Notes: generated from the letters alone by a model not told the origin. Positions 8,732 through 17,342 are shown, counted from the first letter of the stretch. The stretch: 64,000 nucleotides of DNA from an uncultured Prevotellaceae bacterium (GCA_900315105.1 OMXX01000005.1:1-64000); one strand, 5' to 3'. Numbers and translations: made by a program.

Positions 8732-8770
8732 AGAGGCATATCACTAGTTGTGATATGCCTCTGGTTTTGT
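8732..8770. terminator. Bidirectional terminator
   Basis: A perfect 13-bp stem (8732-8744 with 8750-8762, core GAGGCATATCAC) with loop TAGTT. A GGTTTTGTTTT tract follows on the plus strand and an A-run/T-run context lies on the other side. It separates the convergent acyl ligase and rubrerythrin genes. Confidence 0.85.
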
Positions 8771-8802
8771 TTTGTAGATTCACCTGTTGTTATGAGTCTT
8801 TA

Positions 8803-9357
8803 TTACTTGAAGTAACGTTTGTAAAGTCCCATAAAGCCTGCTGCGTGACGAGCCTCGTCCTTTGCCATCTCGTGAACTGTGTCATGGATAGCATCAAGAC
8901 CTGCTGCCTTGGCATTCTTTGCGATGCGGAACTTATCCTCACAAGCACCCTTCTCAGCTGCAATACGAGCTTCGAGGTTTGACTTTGTGTCAGAGAGAAC
9001 GTCACCGAGGAGCTCAGCAAACTTTGCAGCATGCTCAGCCTCTTCCCAAGCGTAGCGCTTGTAAGCCTCTGCTACTTCTGGATAGCCCTCACGGTCAGCC
9101 TGACGTGCCATAGCAAGGTACATGCCGACTTCTCCGCACTCGCCATTGAAGTGGTTGTTGAGGTCCTTTATCATTTCCTCATCAGCTCCAGGGAGCTTAC
9201 CGTCACCGAGCTTGTGAACTGTGGCAAACTCTGGTGTGTCTTCAACCGACATCTCATTGAATTTCGAGGCCGGTGCTTTACAAATCGGGCACTTTTCTGG
9301 TGCCTCGGTACCTTCGTGGATATATCCACAAACGGTACAAATGAATTTTTTCTTCAT
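8803..9357 (-). CDS. rbr: Rubrerythrin with N-terminal rubredoxin domain
   Basis: A 184-residue non-haem iron peroxidase that reduces hydrogen peroxide to water in anaerobes. The rubredoxin-type Fe(Cys)4 site is at the N-terminus (CTVCGY near 8, CPICKAP near 38), followed by the diiron four-helix domain with [21 protein letters not shown] and a second E..H pair in [10 protein letters not shown]. This order, rubredoxin first, is the reverse-rubrerythrin type. A PerR-like repressor gene lies immediately upstream on the same strand, with a palindromic element in the 195-base gap. Peroxide control by that regulator is likely but not shown. Confidence 0.93.
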   Translation of the reverse strand: MKKKFICTVCGYIHEGTEAPEKCPICKAPASKFNEMSVEDTPEFATVHKLGDGKLPGADEEMIKDLNNHFNGECGEVGMYLAMARQADREGYPEVAEAYKRYAWEEAEHAAKFAELLGDVLSDTKSNLEARIAAEKGACEDKFRIAKNAKAAGLDAIHDTVHEMAKDEARHAAGFMGLYKRYFK

Positions 9358-9467
9358 AATGTTTTTTGTTTTGTTAAAAAAATTAGGGGTTTATTTTTAC
9401 ATTAAGATATTTATAGATTCCGACCCAACCACATCCCTGACACATACTTCTATGTTATCAACATCGT

Positions 9468-9554
9468 ACTTCCTCAAGGGAGGGGCTTTTTTTTAGATCG
9501 TATCTCTTTGTGTCTAAATACTCCCTCCCTCGGGAGGGCTGGGGAGGGGCTTTT
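9468..9554. repeat. G/C-rich palindromic element, copy B
   Basis: Left arm CTTCCTCAAGGGAGGGGC plus a T-run, an AGATCGTATCT core, and right arm CTCCCTCCCTCGGGAGGG ending in GGGGAGGGGCTTTT. It fills the gap between the regulator and rubrerythrin and reaches into the stop codon of the regulator. It could act as an attenuating hairpin between two co-oriented genes. Confidence 0.65.
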
Positions 9555-9981
9555 AATCCTCTACCGTTGTCGTACTACAGTCGGGGCACAGTCCCTTGTA
9601 GTAAAGTTGTGCCTCGTCTATCTGGAATCCGTCAGCCTCCTGCTTTGTGGGGAGCAATGGCATTGGCAGATTCATAAGGTCGAACACCTGACCGCATTTC
9701 CTACAGATGAAGTGTGGGTGCGGATGCGTATCTCCGTCATAGCATACCCGATGCTCGTCGATTGTTATCATCTGTGCTGCGGAACGTTCCGAGAACATCC
9801 TAAGCGTGTTATATACTGTTGTCTTGCTGAGAGTCGGGAAATTGGCTACAAGACCGTTATATACATCCTCTATAGTGGGGTGTATGCGGTGTTCAAGTAT
9901 GTAGCTCATTATTGCTATTCGTTGAAGCGTAGGTTTTATGCCGTGGGATGTTAATATCGTTGATGCCTCTTTTGCCTGCAT
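9553..9981 (-). CDS. perR: Fur-family peroxide-type regulator (PerR-like)
   Basis: A 142-residue Fur-superfamily repressor. Residues 1-80 form the winged helix (IKPTLQRIAIMSYILEHRIHPTIEDVY, then LSKTTVYNTLRMF). The C-terminal half carries a regulatory metal site (YDGDTHPHPHF) and the structural zinc CxxC pairs CRKC and CPDC. The Asp before the His cluster and the adjacent rubrerythrin gene favour PerR over Fur or Zur, but the sequence alone does not settle the metal. It is probably the first gene of a transcript that includes rubrerythrin. Promoter at 10153-10186. Confidence 0.82.
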   Translation of the reverse strand: MQAKEASTILTSHGIKPTLQRIAIMSYILEHRIHPTIEDVYNGLVANFPTLSKTTVYNTLRMFSERSAAQMITIDEHRVCYDGDTHPHPHFICRKCGQVFDLMNLPMPLLPTKQEADGFQIDEAQLYYKGLCPDCSTTTVED

Positions 9982-10019
9982 ATCTTTTTGGTATGGTGTT
10001 TAGGTTGGTTCTTAAAGGT

Positions 10020-10117
10020 CTAAGGACTAAGGTCTAAAGATTAATGACTAAAGTCTAAAGACTAAGGACTAAGGTCTAAAGTCTTTTGCCTTTTGTCATT
10101 TGCCTTTTGCCTTTTTT
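10020..10117. repeat. 7-bp phased array upstream of the PerR-like gene
   Basis: Fourteen consecutive 7-base units: nine of the form CTAAGGA, CTAAGGT or CTAAAGT, then five of the form CTTTTGC, CTTTTGT or CATTTGC. The phase does not break at the switch. The right half can pair in part with the left. It lies between the PerR-like promoter and its start codon, so it would be in the leader RNA. Words GGTCTAA and GGACTAA recur at 37733-37762. Confidence 0.8.
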
Positions 10118-10152
10118 TGACTTCAAGTCAAGCCTTTTGCCTTCTTTGATTG

Positions 10153-10186
10153 CAAAGATAGAGAAAAAACTTGAAACACCTACAAA
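10153..10186 (-). promoter_or_regulatory. Promoter of the PerR-like gene
   Basis: On the minus strand TTTG (10186-10183), a 22-base spacer and TATCTTTG (10160-10153). The resulting leader of about 165 bases contains the heptamer array. Confidence 0.75.
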
Positions 10187-10329
10187 TCCCTTGTAATAAT
10201 TTCAGTTTTTAACTTATATTAAGGATTGTGGCTGTTCTTTCATTGTTCATCCTTAGCTATGCTTTCGTTCATCCTTAGCTTTGGAACAAAGAAAAAGCGA
10301 AGGAAAATGGATTTATCAGTAATTAGTAC

Positions 10330-10439
10330 CTTCCTTCTTCCTCCTATGATCCTTCGCTCTACCTCCGTTGATCCTATAGTTCCGGAACGGAGAAGAAGCG
10401 GTTTTACGGCGAATCTACAACGGAGGAACAACGGAGGCA
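10330..10439. repeat. 11-bp phased inverted array
   Basis: From 10385 rightwards, units GAACGGAGAAG, AAGCGGTTTTA, CGGCGAATCTA, CAACGGAGGAA and CAACGGAGGCA follow every 11 bases. From 10384 leftwards, the complement shows five 11-base units each ending in AGG. The two halves meet at 10384/10385. No gene lies between 10187 and 10483. Confidence 0.7.
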
Positions 10440-10483
10440 TAACATAACTCACGTTAGCTTATATTGATGTTTGGGAATAATGT

Positions 10484-12493
10484 CTATTTCTCCAGTTTCT
10501 TCAATAGCTCTATATTTTTGAGGAACTGTTCCTTACCACCATCTCGGTATTTGTTGCAAAACTTTAGAACATTGCCATTTCGATCAAGGGCTTCATATTG
10601 AGGAATGCCAGAGAACTTGAAAAGTTCCATAAGCTTATTGTATTCGGCTTGAGGAATGCGATAAACCTCCGCTCCGTTGAGATTCTCTGCTACATATTTG
10701 TCAAAGTCCTTCTTGGGAGAATCTTTATCGCCTGTTATGAAGATAAACTCAAAGTCAGGATTGTTGCGTAATTCCTCTCGCCAAGTCTTGCTTTCCTCAA
10801 TGCCTTGACGGCATGGACCGCAAAATGTAGCCCAGAAGTCAATGTAAACGTATTTGCCCTTGTATTTGTCAGTTATCTTTCTAAGGATAGTGGTAGCCTC
10901 ACAGTCAGGAAGGGAATATGACATCTGCTTGTCGTTGAGACCATAGTTTACATATTCATCAAGTAAAGACTCAAACAAAGGATTATTGAGGACAGCCTTT
11001 ATATTTTTTGTCCTCCGCTTAATGCTTTCAATTCTTTCATTTACCATTATATCTACGGAATCAGCAGGATAGCGGTTGATAAAATCGCTCTTGAAAGTTA
11101 TGTAATTATAGTCGCCGCTCCTTGATTTACGATAGAACTCATTGAGGTAGCGAATCTTCATTGGTAATGATATTTCATCTTCACCAAAGATTGCCTTGTC
11201 TATACACATTTGTATGCTATCTACAATTGAATCCTCATAGGAAATATATTTTCTTCCGTCTTTTGTTTCTTCATAATAGCCAGTTTTATAATTATACACA
11301 CGACCATTTTCGAGACAATATTTAACATGATAGAACGTTGGCATACTTAATGCCAGAATTTCATTAAGAGGAATCTTACGCATGAAGGAATAGTATTCAG
11401 GTTTTATGACATCTTTGAGAGAGTCGGGTAATTCGTCTACGTTAGTCATTCGTACTTTTCCGTTAGCCATATAATAATAGGCTATATAAAAAGCATACTC
11501 CATCTGCATGTTGTTTTTCCCCATAATATACTCGATGTCATTGTAATGAAAACGTTCTGCAAGGTAGTCGTGGGTGGCAGCAATATTTTCATACGTATCT
11601 TCTATGAATCTTGTGTAATTCTTGAAACGTAGTTGATTCGCTTTTTCTAATAATGTGTAGGATTTTTTTTCTGTGTTGTAGGTAGGCATTCTTGATGTGA
11701 TTGCAGAATATTCTGATGGATTGCCAGAAGAATCTTTAACGGTAGCTTCACCATACGGATTTATAGTAAAGTTTAGTGTCTGTCCTGGTTTGATAAGGAA
11801 TAGAATCAAGTAATTCCTATTTTCATCGTACAGACCGTTAAAAATAGGAAAGTGCAGAATAAACTTGCGCTCGAAAGTACCATCCTCATTGATGTCTATG
11901 CAGATAGGGTCAGATTCACCTGTAAAAATATTGGGTTTGTCGATGTTTAGTGTGTTATATCCGAGAGAACGAGAGTAGCCTTCTATCTTTCCCTTGATGC
12001 ATGCGGTATCAGTACGGAAAAAGTCTTTTCTGAAAGCTTCTACCTTTTCTTCATTTAGTTTGTATGGCTTTGTTTTTACGGGTGTCTTTGCATCTGAGAT
12101 TCCAAAAGTCCAATTGCTCTTGAGTGCAAATCCCTCAAGCATATCAAAGAATTGGGTATTAAGAGGCAGAGGTTCAAAGACAAGAGTCATTGAAGCCACA
12201 CCTTTTTCATCAGCGGGAATTGGGCTATCGGTCTTGAATTCCTTAACGAATTTCAATTTGTAGTTCTTGCCGTCTTCTCCGTATATGTGTATATTACTTC
12301 CGATGGATATTTCGGGATTGTTTATTGAGGCCTTTACGATTGTAGCCGTGTCGTGGAACTCAACGGAATTGAGTTGCAGTTGGCTGATACTGGTAGAAAG
12401 ATAGATTGGGCTTTCCCAGATAACAGGTTTCTTCGCTGCCGATGCGTTTAGCATGCAGAGAGTAAGTAGGATAGAAAGGATTGTTTTTGTCAT
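10484..12493 (-). CDS. Periplasmic TlpA-like thioredoxin-fold protein
   Basis: A 669-residue protein with a signal peptide ending near ASAA (residues 16-20). About 500 residues that I cannot assign follow; they contain strand-rich segments as in the DUF4369-type N-terminal regions of Bacteroidetes TlpA proteins. The C-terminal domain from about 540 is thioredoxin-like: YIDFWATFCGPCRQG, with CGPC at about 558. It may act as a thiol-disulfide reductant in the periplasm; the partner is unknown. It is monocistronic with a clear promoter at 12545-12575. It is longer than the three TlpA-like paralogues at 55.9-60.1 kb and not a close copy of them. Confidence 0.8.
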   Translation of the reverse strand: MTKTILSILLTLCMLNASAAKKPVIWESPIYLSTSISQLQLNSVEFHDTATIVKASINNPEISIGSNIHIYGEDGKNYKLKFVKEFKTDSPIPADEKGVASMTLVFEPLPLNTQFFDMLEGFALKSNWTFGISDAKTPVKTKPYKLNEEKVEAFRKDFFRTDTACIKGKIEGYSRSLGYNTLNIDKPNIFTGESDPICIDINEDGTFERKFILHFPIFNGLYDENRNYLILFLIKPGQTLNFTINPYGEATVKDSSGNPSEYSAITSRMPTYNTEKKSYTLLEKANQLRFKNYTRFIEDTYENIAATHDYLAERFHYNDIEYIMGKNNMQMEYAFYIAYYYMANGKVRMTNVDELPDSLKDVIKPEYYSFMRKIPLNEILALSMPTFYHVKYCLENGRVYNYKTGYYEETKDGRKYISYEDSIVDSIQMCIDKAIFGEDEISLPMKIRYLNEFYRKSRSGDYNYITFKSDFINRYPADSVDIMVNERIESIKRRTKNIKAVLNNPLFESLLDEYVNYGLNDKQMSYSLPDCEATTILRKITDKYKGKYVYIDFWATFCGPCRQGIEESKTWREELRNNPDFEFIFITGDKDSPKKDFDKYVAENLNGAEVYRIPQAEYNKLMELFKFSGIPQYEALDRNGNVLKFCNKYRDGGKEQFLKNIELLKKLEK

Positions 12494-12544
12494 TTTTGTA
12501 ATTAATGTTTTAGGTTATTTCGTCTAAGTTAATAGAATCTTTCG

Positions 12545-12575
12545 CAAAGGTACACAAAAATTACAAATATGCAAA
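12545..12575 (-). promoter_or_regulatory. Promoter of the 669-residue TlpA-like gene
   Basis: On the minus strand TTTG (12575-12572), exactly 19 bases, then TACCTTTG (12552-12545). Leader about 45 bases. Confidence 0.85.
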
Positions 12576-12762
12576 TGTTTTCATGGATTTTAATGTGAGT
12601 TAAAAAAAATATTGCTGTCTGGTAAAAAATTTTTGATTATCTTTGCTTTTTTACATCGCCTTCCATGCCCCCCAAGTATTCCACAATACCTTGTTAGCTT
12701 CATTCACCCCCAACAGAGCATATCCAGACGGAGGGTGCTATGTCTGAAATGAGATACGCTAA

Positions 12763-13221
12763 CACTAAAATCCTTATTGTTACCCGTTACCCGTTACTGC
12801 AAGGTTAGAAATGTCGTTCTGCCTCCGTTCTGCCTTCGCTATGCCTTCGCTTCAGGTTCGCTCACATCGATGGAGCATCTACGGACTTACAACGGATTTA
12901 CAACGGACCTGCATCTTAGGGAGTTGAATGTTCTCGCAGAATCTCATTGAAGCCAGTATATAGTTTTGGGGATGGTTTTGGAATGGTTTTCACGTCTTTA
13001 CACCATTTTTCAAGCATTCTGAATAAGGTGAATCAGCCAGAAATTAATGCTTATTGTTATGTTATTGAGGCTGTCAGCCACCCCATAAATTGCCCTCTAA
13101 TTTGCATAACAGTCTCATTATCTTTGTTTTAGATGTCTGCAAACAAGATTGGGGTTTCGCTCAACAAGCAAGCAAAATCCCGGCCAGTAACAAGTAACAG
13201 GTAACAATAAGGATTTTAGTG
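12763..13221. repeat. 459-bp element with 37-bp inverted ends
   Basis: The ends (12763-12799 and 13185-13221) are inverted copies matching at 34 of 37 bases. Each consists of ACTAAAATCCTTATTG plus heptamers of the TTACCCG type (12773-12800; complement CAGTAAC, AAGTAAC, AGGTAAC at 13185-13205). A third partial end lies at 13316-13343. Inside is an 11-bp array (12811-12910) and no credible gene. I see no target-site duplication. It is the size of a non-autonomous element, but mobility is not shown. Confidence 0.6.
12811..12910. repeat. 11-bp phased inverted array inside the 459-bp element
   Basis: Starting at 12819, units CTGCCTCCGTT, CTGCCTTCGCT, ATGCCTTCGCT, TCAGGTTCGCT, CACATCGATGG, AGCATCTACGG, ACTTACAACGG and ATTTACAACGG follow without a phase break. 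The left units have CCTCCG on top and the right units CGGA, so the array switches strand in the middle. Confidence 0.7.
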
Positions 13222-13492
13222 CATGGCCAAATTTTACTGAAATCTTCTAAGGAGTTTATATACCTTATTATATATAAAAATAATAAATATATGCATAAGT
13301 TTACACTATTTTTCTTATTGTTACCCGTTACCGGTTACCAGCATGTTTTCTATGATTTTGTGGCAATAGATTCTATTAATGGCAGACTCAATGTCTGCCA
13401 TAACTCACTCTCCTGATTTGAAAGCATTTTTCATTCTCGTTTAAATTATATTACTGTTTATAAATCCGCATTGTAAGTCCCCATTGGTCGTA
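13222..13492. other. Intergenic stretch, no gene
   Basis: AT-rich sequence containing a third partial TTACCCG array (13316-13343). A 65-codon plus-strand frame at 13219-13416 overlaps the repeat end and has no recognisable features, so I do not call it. Confidence 0.5.
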
Positions 13493-13529
13493 TAGACAAA
13501 AAAAGAAGGCTCGCACGAATGCGAGCCTT
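13493..13529 (-). terminator. Terminator of the SGNH esterase gene
   Basis: Stem AAGGCTCGCA/TGCGAGCCTT around CGAA (13506-13529), followed on the minus strand by seven T after a C. Canonical and very stable. Confidence 0.88.
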
Positions 13530-13541
13530 GTTATCTGGGGT

Positions 13542-14525
13542 TTATTCCACTTTTGCACCAGAGAATTTCACGTATTTGATTTTCTTTCCGGAAGTGATCT
13601 TCGGTTCTTTCCATTCGCCGTCGAGTACGCAGATGGTTGACTTGGCATAGATAGGCACGTTGTTGATGGCTGCCTGAAGAGTGAGGTAGTTGCCGAAGCC
13701 CTTGGCAGAAACTATGAAGTCATAATGACGCACGTAGGGCTTGAGTTCGGGGCATGCCTCTGCCATTGCGTCAACGAGAAGTCCTGCAACACGGTGTGCT
13801 CCGTATTCGGTGTAGTGGGTGTTGTCCTTGCTGTTCTTGTCGGCACTCAGCATGTGGAGGAGCTTTGCGTTGGTAGGGCCGAGTCGGTTTTCAAGATCTG
13901 TCGTTATCTTTGTTGCATCAACAAAAGGAACACGAAGTTCGCGAGCCACATACTTCGGTGTTACTGCGTATGCTCCGTGAGTATCCTTGAGCTTCTCGCT
14001 ATTTTCTATGTCAACATCGTCAGACGAGCCTTTCTTGGCACGAGTCTCGTTTACTGTTTCGCGGTCAATTCGCTTTGTAAATTCACAGCGAACAACAGGA
14101 TTCATCACAATAGGCGTAGCTCCCTTGCCGAGGGCTCCACGACAGAACATACGGATGTTATCGTCAAAGGTGAGACCTGCAATGGTATGTCTTTTGTCAC
14201 CAATCTTACCTTTTTCATCGTTATGTCCAAACTGAATCACAAGGTAATCGCCAGGCTTCATGTCATCAAGCACTTTCTTCCAATGCCCTTCATCAATGAA
14301 TGATTTCGTGGAACGTCCGTTGAGTGCACGATTGTCAATATACACCTCCTCGGCGAAGAACCCTTGAAGTGCCATTCCCCAACCACGTTCACGACCTTCT
14401 TTCTCAATGTCCTTATTGGCCATTGTAGAATCACCTATGAGGTAGATGGTGAACGCTTTGTTGGATGAGGTCATCGTGACGAGTGTCATGATACTCATGG
14501 CGATTATTGTGATGTATTTACGCAT
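13542..14525 (-). CDS. Rhamnogalacturonan acetylesterase-like SGNH hydrolase with pectinesterase remnant
   Basis: A 327-residue secreted protein with a signal peptide (residues 1 to about 24). The SGNH blocks are intact: LIGDSTMANK, ALNGRSTKSF, VIQFGHNDEK, and a catalytic DNTHYTEYGAH. This matches rhamnogalacturonan acetylesterases that remove acetyl groups from pectin. The last 65 residues (from about 262) read like the start of a pectin methylesterase (FIVSAKGFGNYLTLQAAI, later VLDGEWKEPKI) and then stop, so the pectinesterase domain of a two-domain enzyme appears to have been lost. No other pectin genes are near. A terminator follows directly. Confidence 0.85.
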   Translation of the reverse strand: MRKYITIIAMSIMTLVTMTSSNKAFTIYLIGDSTMANKDIEKEGRERGWGMALQGFFAEEVYIDNRALNGRSTKSFIDEGHWKKVLDDMKPGDYLVIQFGHNDEKGKIGDKRHTIAGLTFDDNIRMFCRGALGKGATPIVMNPVVRCEFTKRIDRETVNETRAKKGSSDDVDIENSEKLKDTHGAYAVTPKYVARELRVPFVDATKITTDLENRLGPTNAKLLHMLSADKNSKDNTHYTEYGAHRVAGLLVDAMAEACPELKPYVRHYDFIVSAKGFGNYLTLQAAINNVPIYAKSTICVLDGEWKEPKITSGKKIKYVKFSGAKVE

Positions 14526-14556
14526 AACGTGAATAATTACTAAATACGAATGACGA

Positions 14557-14590
14557 CTTGCTTTAGCTTGTTGAGCTTTGCGAAAAATTA
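14557..14590. repeat. CTTGCTTTAGCTTGTTGAG motif, copy 1
   Basis: ACTTGCTTTAGCTTGTTGAG followed by CTTTGCGAAAAATTA. The same string with two or three changes occurs at 40525-40560, and inverted at 41622-41652 and 46280-46310. It fills the gap between hisS and the esterase gene. Confidence 0.65.
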
Positions 14591-14607
14591 CCTATTTACT
14601 CTAACCC

Positions 14608-15996
14608 CTAACCGATAGTTGCAATAAGCTGTTCAGGTGTTACGAGTGTCTGCTCACCTGTGACCATGTTCTTGAGGGTGACTTTCCCCTCTGCAATCTC
14701 ATTGTCGCCAGCAAGGGCAACGAATGGAATCTGCTTAGCATTGGCATAGCTCATCTGCTTCTTCATCTTTACAGAGTCAGGGTAGATTTCCGTGCGTATG
14801 CCTTGTGTGCGTGCCTTGTTTGCTATTGGAAGACAATAGGCAGTTTCCTTTTCTCCAAAGTTGATGAAAAGGAGCTGTGTGGCTGTCATTGCATCCTTTG
14901 GATAGAGGTCGAGCTGGTTGAGCACGTCATAGATGCGGTCAGCTCCGAATGAGATACCCACACCTGAGAGTCCTGGCATTCCGAAGATGCCTGTGAGGTT
15001 ATCGTAGCGTCCGCCTCCTGTGATAGAGCCGATCTGAACGTCGAGAGCCTTTACCTCGAAGATGGCACCTGTATAGTAGTTGAGACCGCGTGCGAGGGTG
15101 AGGTCGAGCTGGAGTTCGTTCTTGAGAACAGATGTGCTACCCTCAACATATCCCTTCATTGAATCGAGTGAAGAGAGGATATAGCGACATTCCTCAACAC
15201 CCTTCATGCCTGTTTCGGAAGAAGCGAGTACCTCCGCGATAACGTTGAGTTTCTCTTCGTTTGTGCCTTCGAGCTTGATGATAGGCTGGAGCTTTTCGAT
15301 AGCCTCTTCTGATATGCCGTCAGCACGAAGCTCCTCGTTGACAGCTTCGAGACCTATCTTGTCGAGTTTGTCAATGGCAACGGTGATATCCACGATTTTG
15401 TCTGCTTCACCTATTACCTCTGCAATACCTGAGAGTATCTTTCGGTTGTTGATCTTGATCTGTACGCGGATGCCAAACTTTGTAAAGACTGTATCGACAA
15501 TCTGCATAAGCTCAACCTCGTTGAGAAGGGAGTCAGAGCCTACAACGTCGGCATCACACTGGTAGAACTCGCGATAGCGGCCTTTCTGCGGACGGTCAGC
15601 ACGCCATACCGGCTGTATCTGATAGCGTTTGAAAGGAAGCTGAAGTTCTTCACGATGCTGTACCACATAGCGTGCGAATGGAACTGTGAGGTCATAGCGA
15701 AGACCCTTTTCGCAGAACTTGGCCGCAAGTTTCAGGGTGCTTGTATTTGCTATTTCATCGGCAGTCATTCCGTGAAGGAAATCTCCTGAGTTAAGAATTT
15801 TGAAGAGGAGCTTGTCGCCTTCCTCGCCATACTTACCCATGAGGGTTGACAGGTTCTCCATGGAAGGAGTCTCTATCTGTGAGAATCCATAAAGGGCATA
15901 TACATCCTTTATGGTGTTGAAGATATAGTTGCGCTTCGCCATCTCGACGGGACCGAAATCGCGAGTGCCCTTTGGTATGCTTGGTTTTTGTGCCAT
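14608..15996 (-). CDS. hisS: Histidyl-tRNA synthetase
   Basis: A 462-residue class II synthetase that charges tRNA-His. Motifs: KGTRDFGP at the N-terminus; motif 2 around [19 protein letters not shown]; the His-specific stretch [13 protein letters not shown]; motif 3 [13 protein letters not shown]; and the C-terminal anticodon-binding domain from about 365. It lies downstream of purA with only a single-arm palindromic element in the 54-base gap, so read-through from purA is plausible. Confidence 0.96.
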   Translation of the reverse strand: MAQKPSIPKGTRDFGPVEMAKRNYIFNTIKDVYALYGFSQIETPSMENLSTLMGKYGEEGDKLLFKILNSGDFLHGMTADEIANTSTLKLAAKFCEKGLRYDLTVPFARYVVQHREELQLPFKRYQIQPVWRADRPQKGRYREFYQCDADVVGSDSLLNEVELMQIVDTVFTKFGIRVQIKINNRKILSGIAEVIGEADKIVDITVAIDKLDKIGLEAVNEELRADGISEEAIEKLQPIIKLEGTNEEKLNVIAEVLASSETGMKGVEECRYILSSLDSMKGYVEGSTSVLKNELQLDLTLARGLNYYTGAIFEVKALDVQIGSITGGGRYDNLTGIFGMPGLSGVGISFGADRIYDVLNQLDLYPKDAMTATQLLFINFGEKETAYCLPIANKARTQGIRTEIYPDSVKMKKQMSYANAKQIPFVALAGDNEIAEGKVTLKNMVTGEQTLVTPEQLIATIG

Positions 15997-16011
15997 GTTA
16001 AAAATTAAGTG

Positions 16012-16047
16012 ACCCCCTCCCTCGGGAGGGCGGGGGAGGGGAGTTTT
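16012..16047. repeat. G/C-rich palindromic element, copy C (single arm)
   Basis: CCCCCTCCCTCGGGAGGG, then CGGGGGAGGGGAG and a T-run, between purA and hisS. Only one arm is present; the partner arm and core of the other copies are missing. Confidence 0.6.
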
Positions 16048-16050
16048 TTC

Positions 16051-17328
16051 TTATTTCCTAACGATTGTCTGATCGCGGTCAGGACCGATGGAGATTATTG
16101 TGATAGGAGTTTCGAGTTCTGTCTCAAGGAACTTGATGTAGTCCTTGAACTGCTGTGGGAACTCATCCTCACTTGTATATTTGGTCATATCAGTCTGCCA
16201 TCCTGGGAGTTCGGTGTAGACAGGCTCGATACCCTTCTCGATGTCGTAAGGGAAATCGCGTGTCTCAACACCATTAACCTTGTATGCTGTACAAGCCTTG
16301 ATGGTTGGGAATGTGTCGAGGACGTCAGACTTCATCATGATGAGCTGTGTAACGCCATTGACCATGATAGAGTAGCGGAGAGCTACAAGGTCAATCCATC
16401 CGCAACGACGCTCACGACCGGTAACGGCACCATACTCATGACCGATGTCGCGCATCTTCTTGCCTGTCTCATCGAAGAGCTCTGTTGGGAACGGACCTGC
16501 ACCAACACGTGTGCAGTAAGCCTTCATGATACCGAACACCTCACCAATCTTGTTCGGACCGATACCGAGACCTGTGCAGGCTCCTGCGCAGATGGTGTTT
16601 GAAGATGTTACGAAAGGATAAGAACCAAAGTCAACATCGAGCATAGTGCCCTGAGCACCCTCTGCGAGCATAGATTTGCCAGACTTGAGGATCTTTCCAA
16701 CCTCATGCTCTGAGTCAACAATCTGGAACTGCTTGAGGTATTCTACACCTTCCATCCATACCTTCTCGGTCTCTGCAAGTGCAGCCTCGTCGTACTTGAA
16801 GTCGAGTGCCTTGAGAAGCATGATATGACGAGCCTTGTGAGCTGCATATTTCTCTTCAAAGCCATCGAGAATATCACCTACGCGAAGACCGTCGCGAGAT
16901 GTCTTGTCGGTATATGTAGGACCGATGCCCTTGCCTGTAGTACCAACCTTGTTCTTACCCTTGAGAGACTCATAGGCTGCATCAAGAAGTCGGTGGGTAG
17001 GCATGATGAGGTGAGCTTTCTTTGAGATATGGAGACGTTCCTTGAGTGAATGTCCGCTCTTCTCGAGATCCTTTGCCTCTCCCATGAAGAGGTCTGGAGC
17101 GAGTACAACACCATTACCTATGATATTTACCTTACCTCCCTGGAAGATACCAGAAGGGATAGAGCGGAGGACATATTTCTGTCCTTCAAATTCGAGGGTG
17201 TGACCAGCATTAGGGCCACCCTGGAAACGTGCTACTACATCATACTTAGGGGTCAATACATCGACCACCTTTCCTTTACCTTCATCGCCCCACTGCAAAC
17301 CGAGCAGGACATCTACTTTACCGTTCAT
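16051..17328 (-). CDS. purA: Adenylosuccinate synthetase
   Basis: A 425-residue enzyme joining IMP and aspartate with GTP in AMP synthesis. GTP-binding GDEGKGKVVD lies at about residue 14, NAGHTL near 40, and IMP-site GTTGKGIGPTYTDK near 130. The conserved PFPTEL and GRERRCGW stretches are present. Normal length. It lies between fcl and hisS on the same strand with gaps of about 30-50 bases, so it is probably carried on the same transcript as the GDP-fucose genes. Confidence 0.96.
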   Translation of the reverse strand: MNGKVDVLLGLQWGDEGKGKVVDVLTPKYDVVARFQGGPNAGHTLEFEGQKYVLRSIPSGIFQGGKVNIIGNGVVLAPDLFMGEAKDLEKSGHSLKERLHISKKAHLIMPTHRLLDAAYESLKGKNKVGTTGKGIGPTYTDKTSRDGLRVGDILDGFEEKYAAHKARHIMLLKALDFKYDEAALAETEKVWMEGVEYLKQFQIVDSEHEVGKILKSGKSMLAEGAQGTMLDVDFGSYPFVTSSNTICAGACTGLGIGPNKIGEVFGIMKAYCTRVGAGPFPTELFDETGKKMRDIGHEYGAVTGRERRCGWIDLVALRYSIMVNGVTQLIMMKSDVLDTFPTIKACTAYKVNGVETRDFPYDIEKGIEPVYTELPGWQTDMTKYTSEDEFPQQFKDYIKFLETELETPITIISIGPDRDQTIVRK

Positions 17329-17342
17329 TTTTTATTTTATTT

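Noticed and set aside
12763..13221. CRISPR array or phage attachment site
   Set aside because: Units are 7 or 11 bp with no unique spacers, no cas genes; no integrase or tRNA-end duplication is present.
13219..13416. 65-codon plus-strand frame with a hydrophobic stretch
   Set aside because: It starts in the end of the 459-bp element, crosses a heptamer array, and has no promoter box or recognisable domain.
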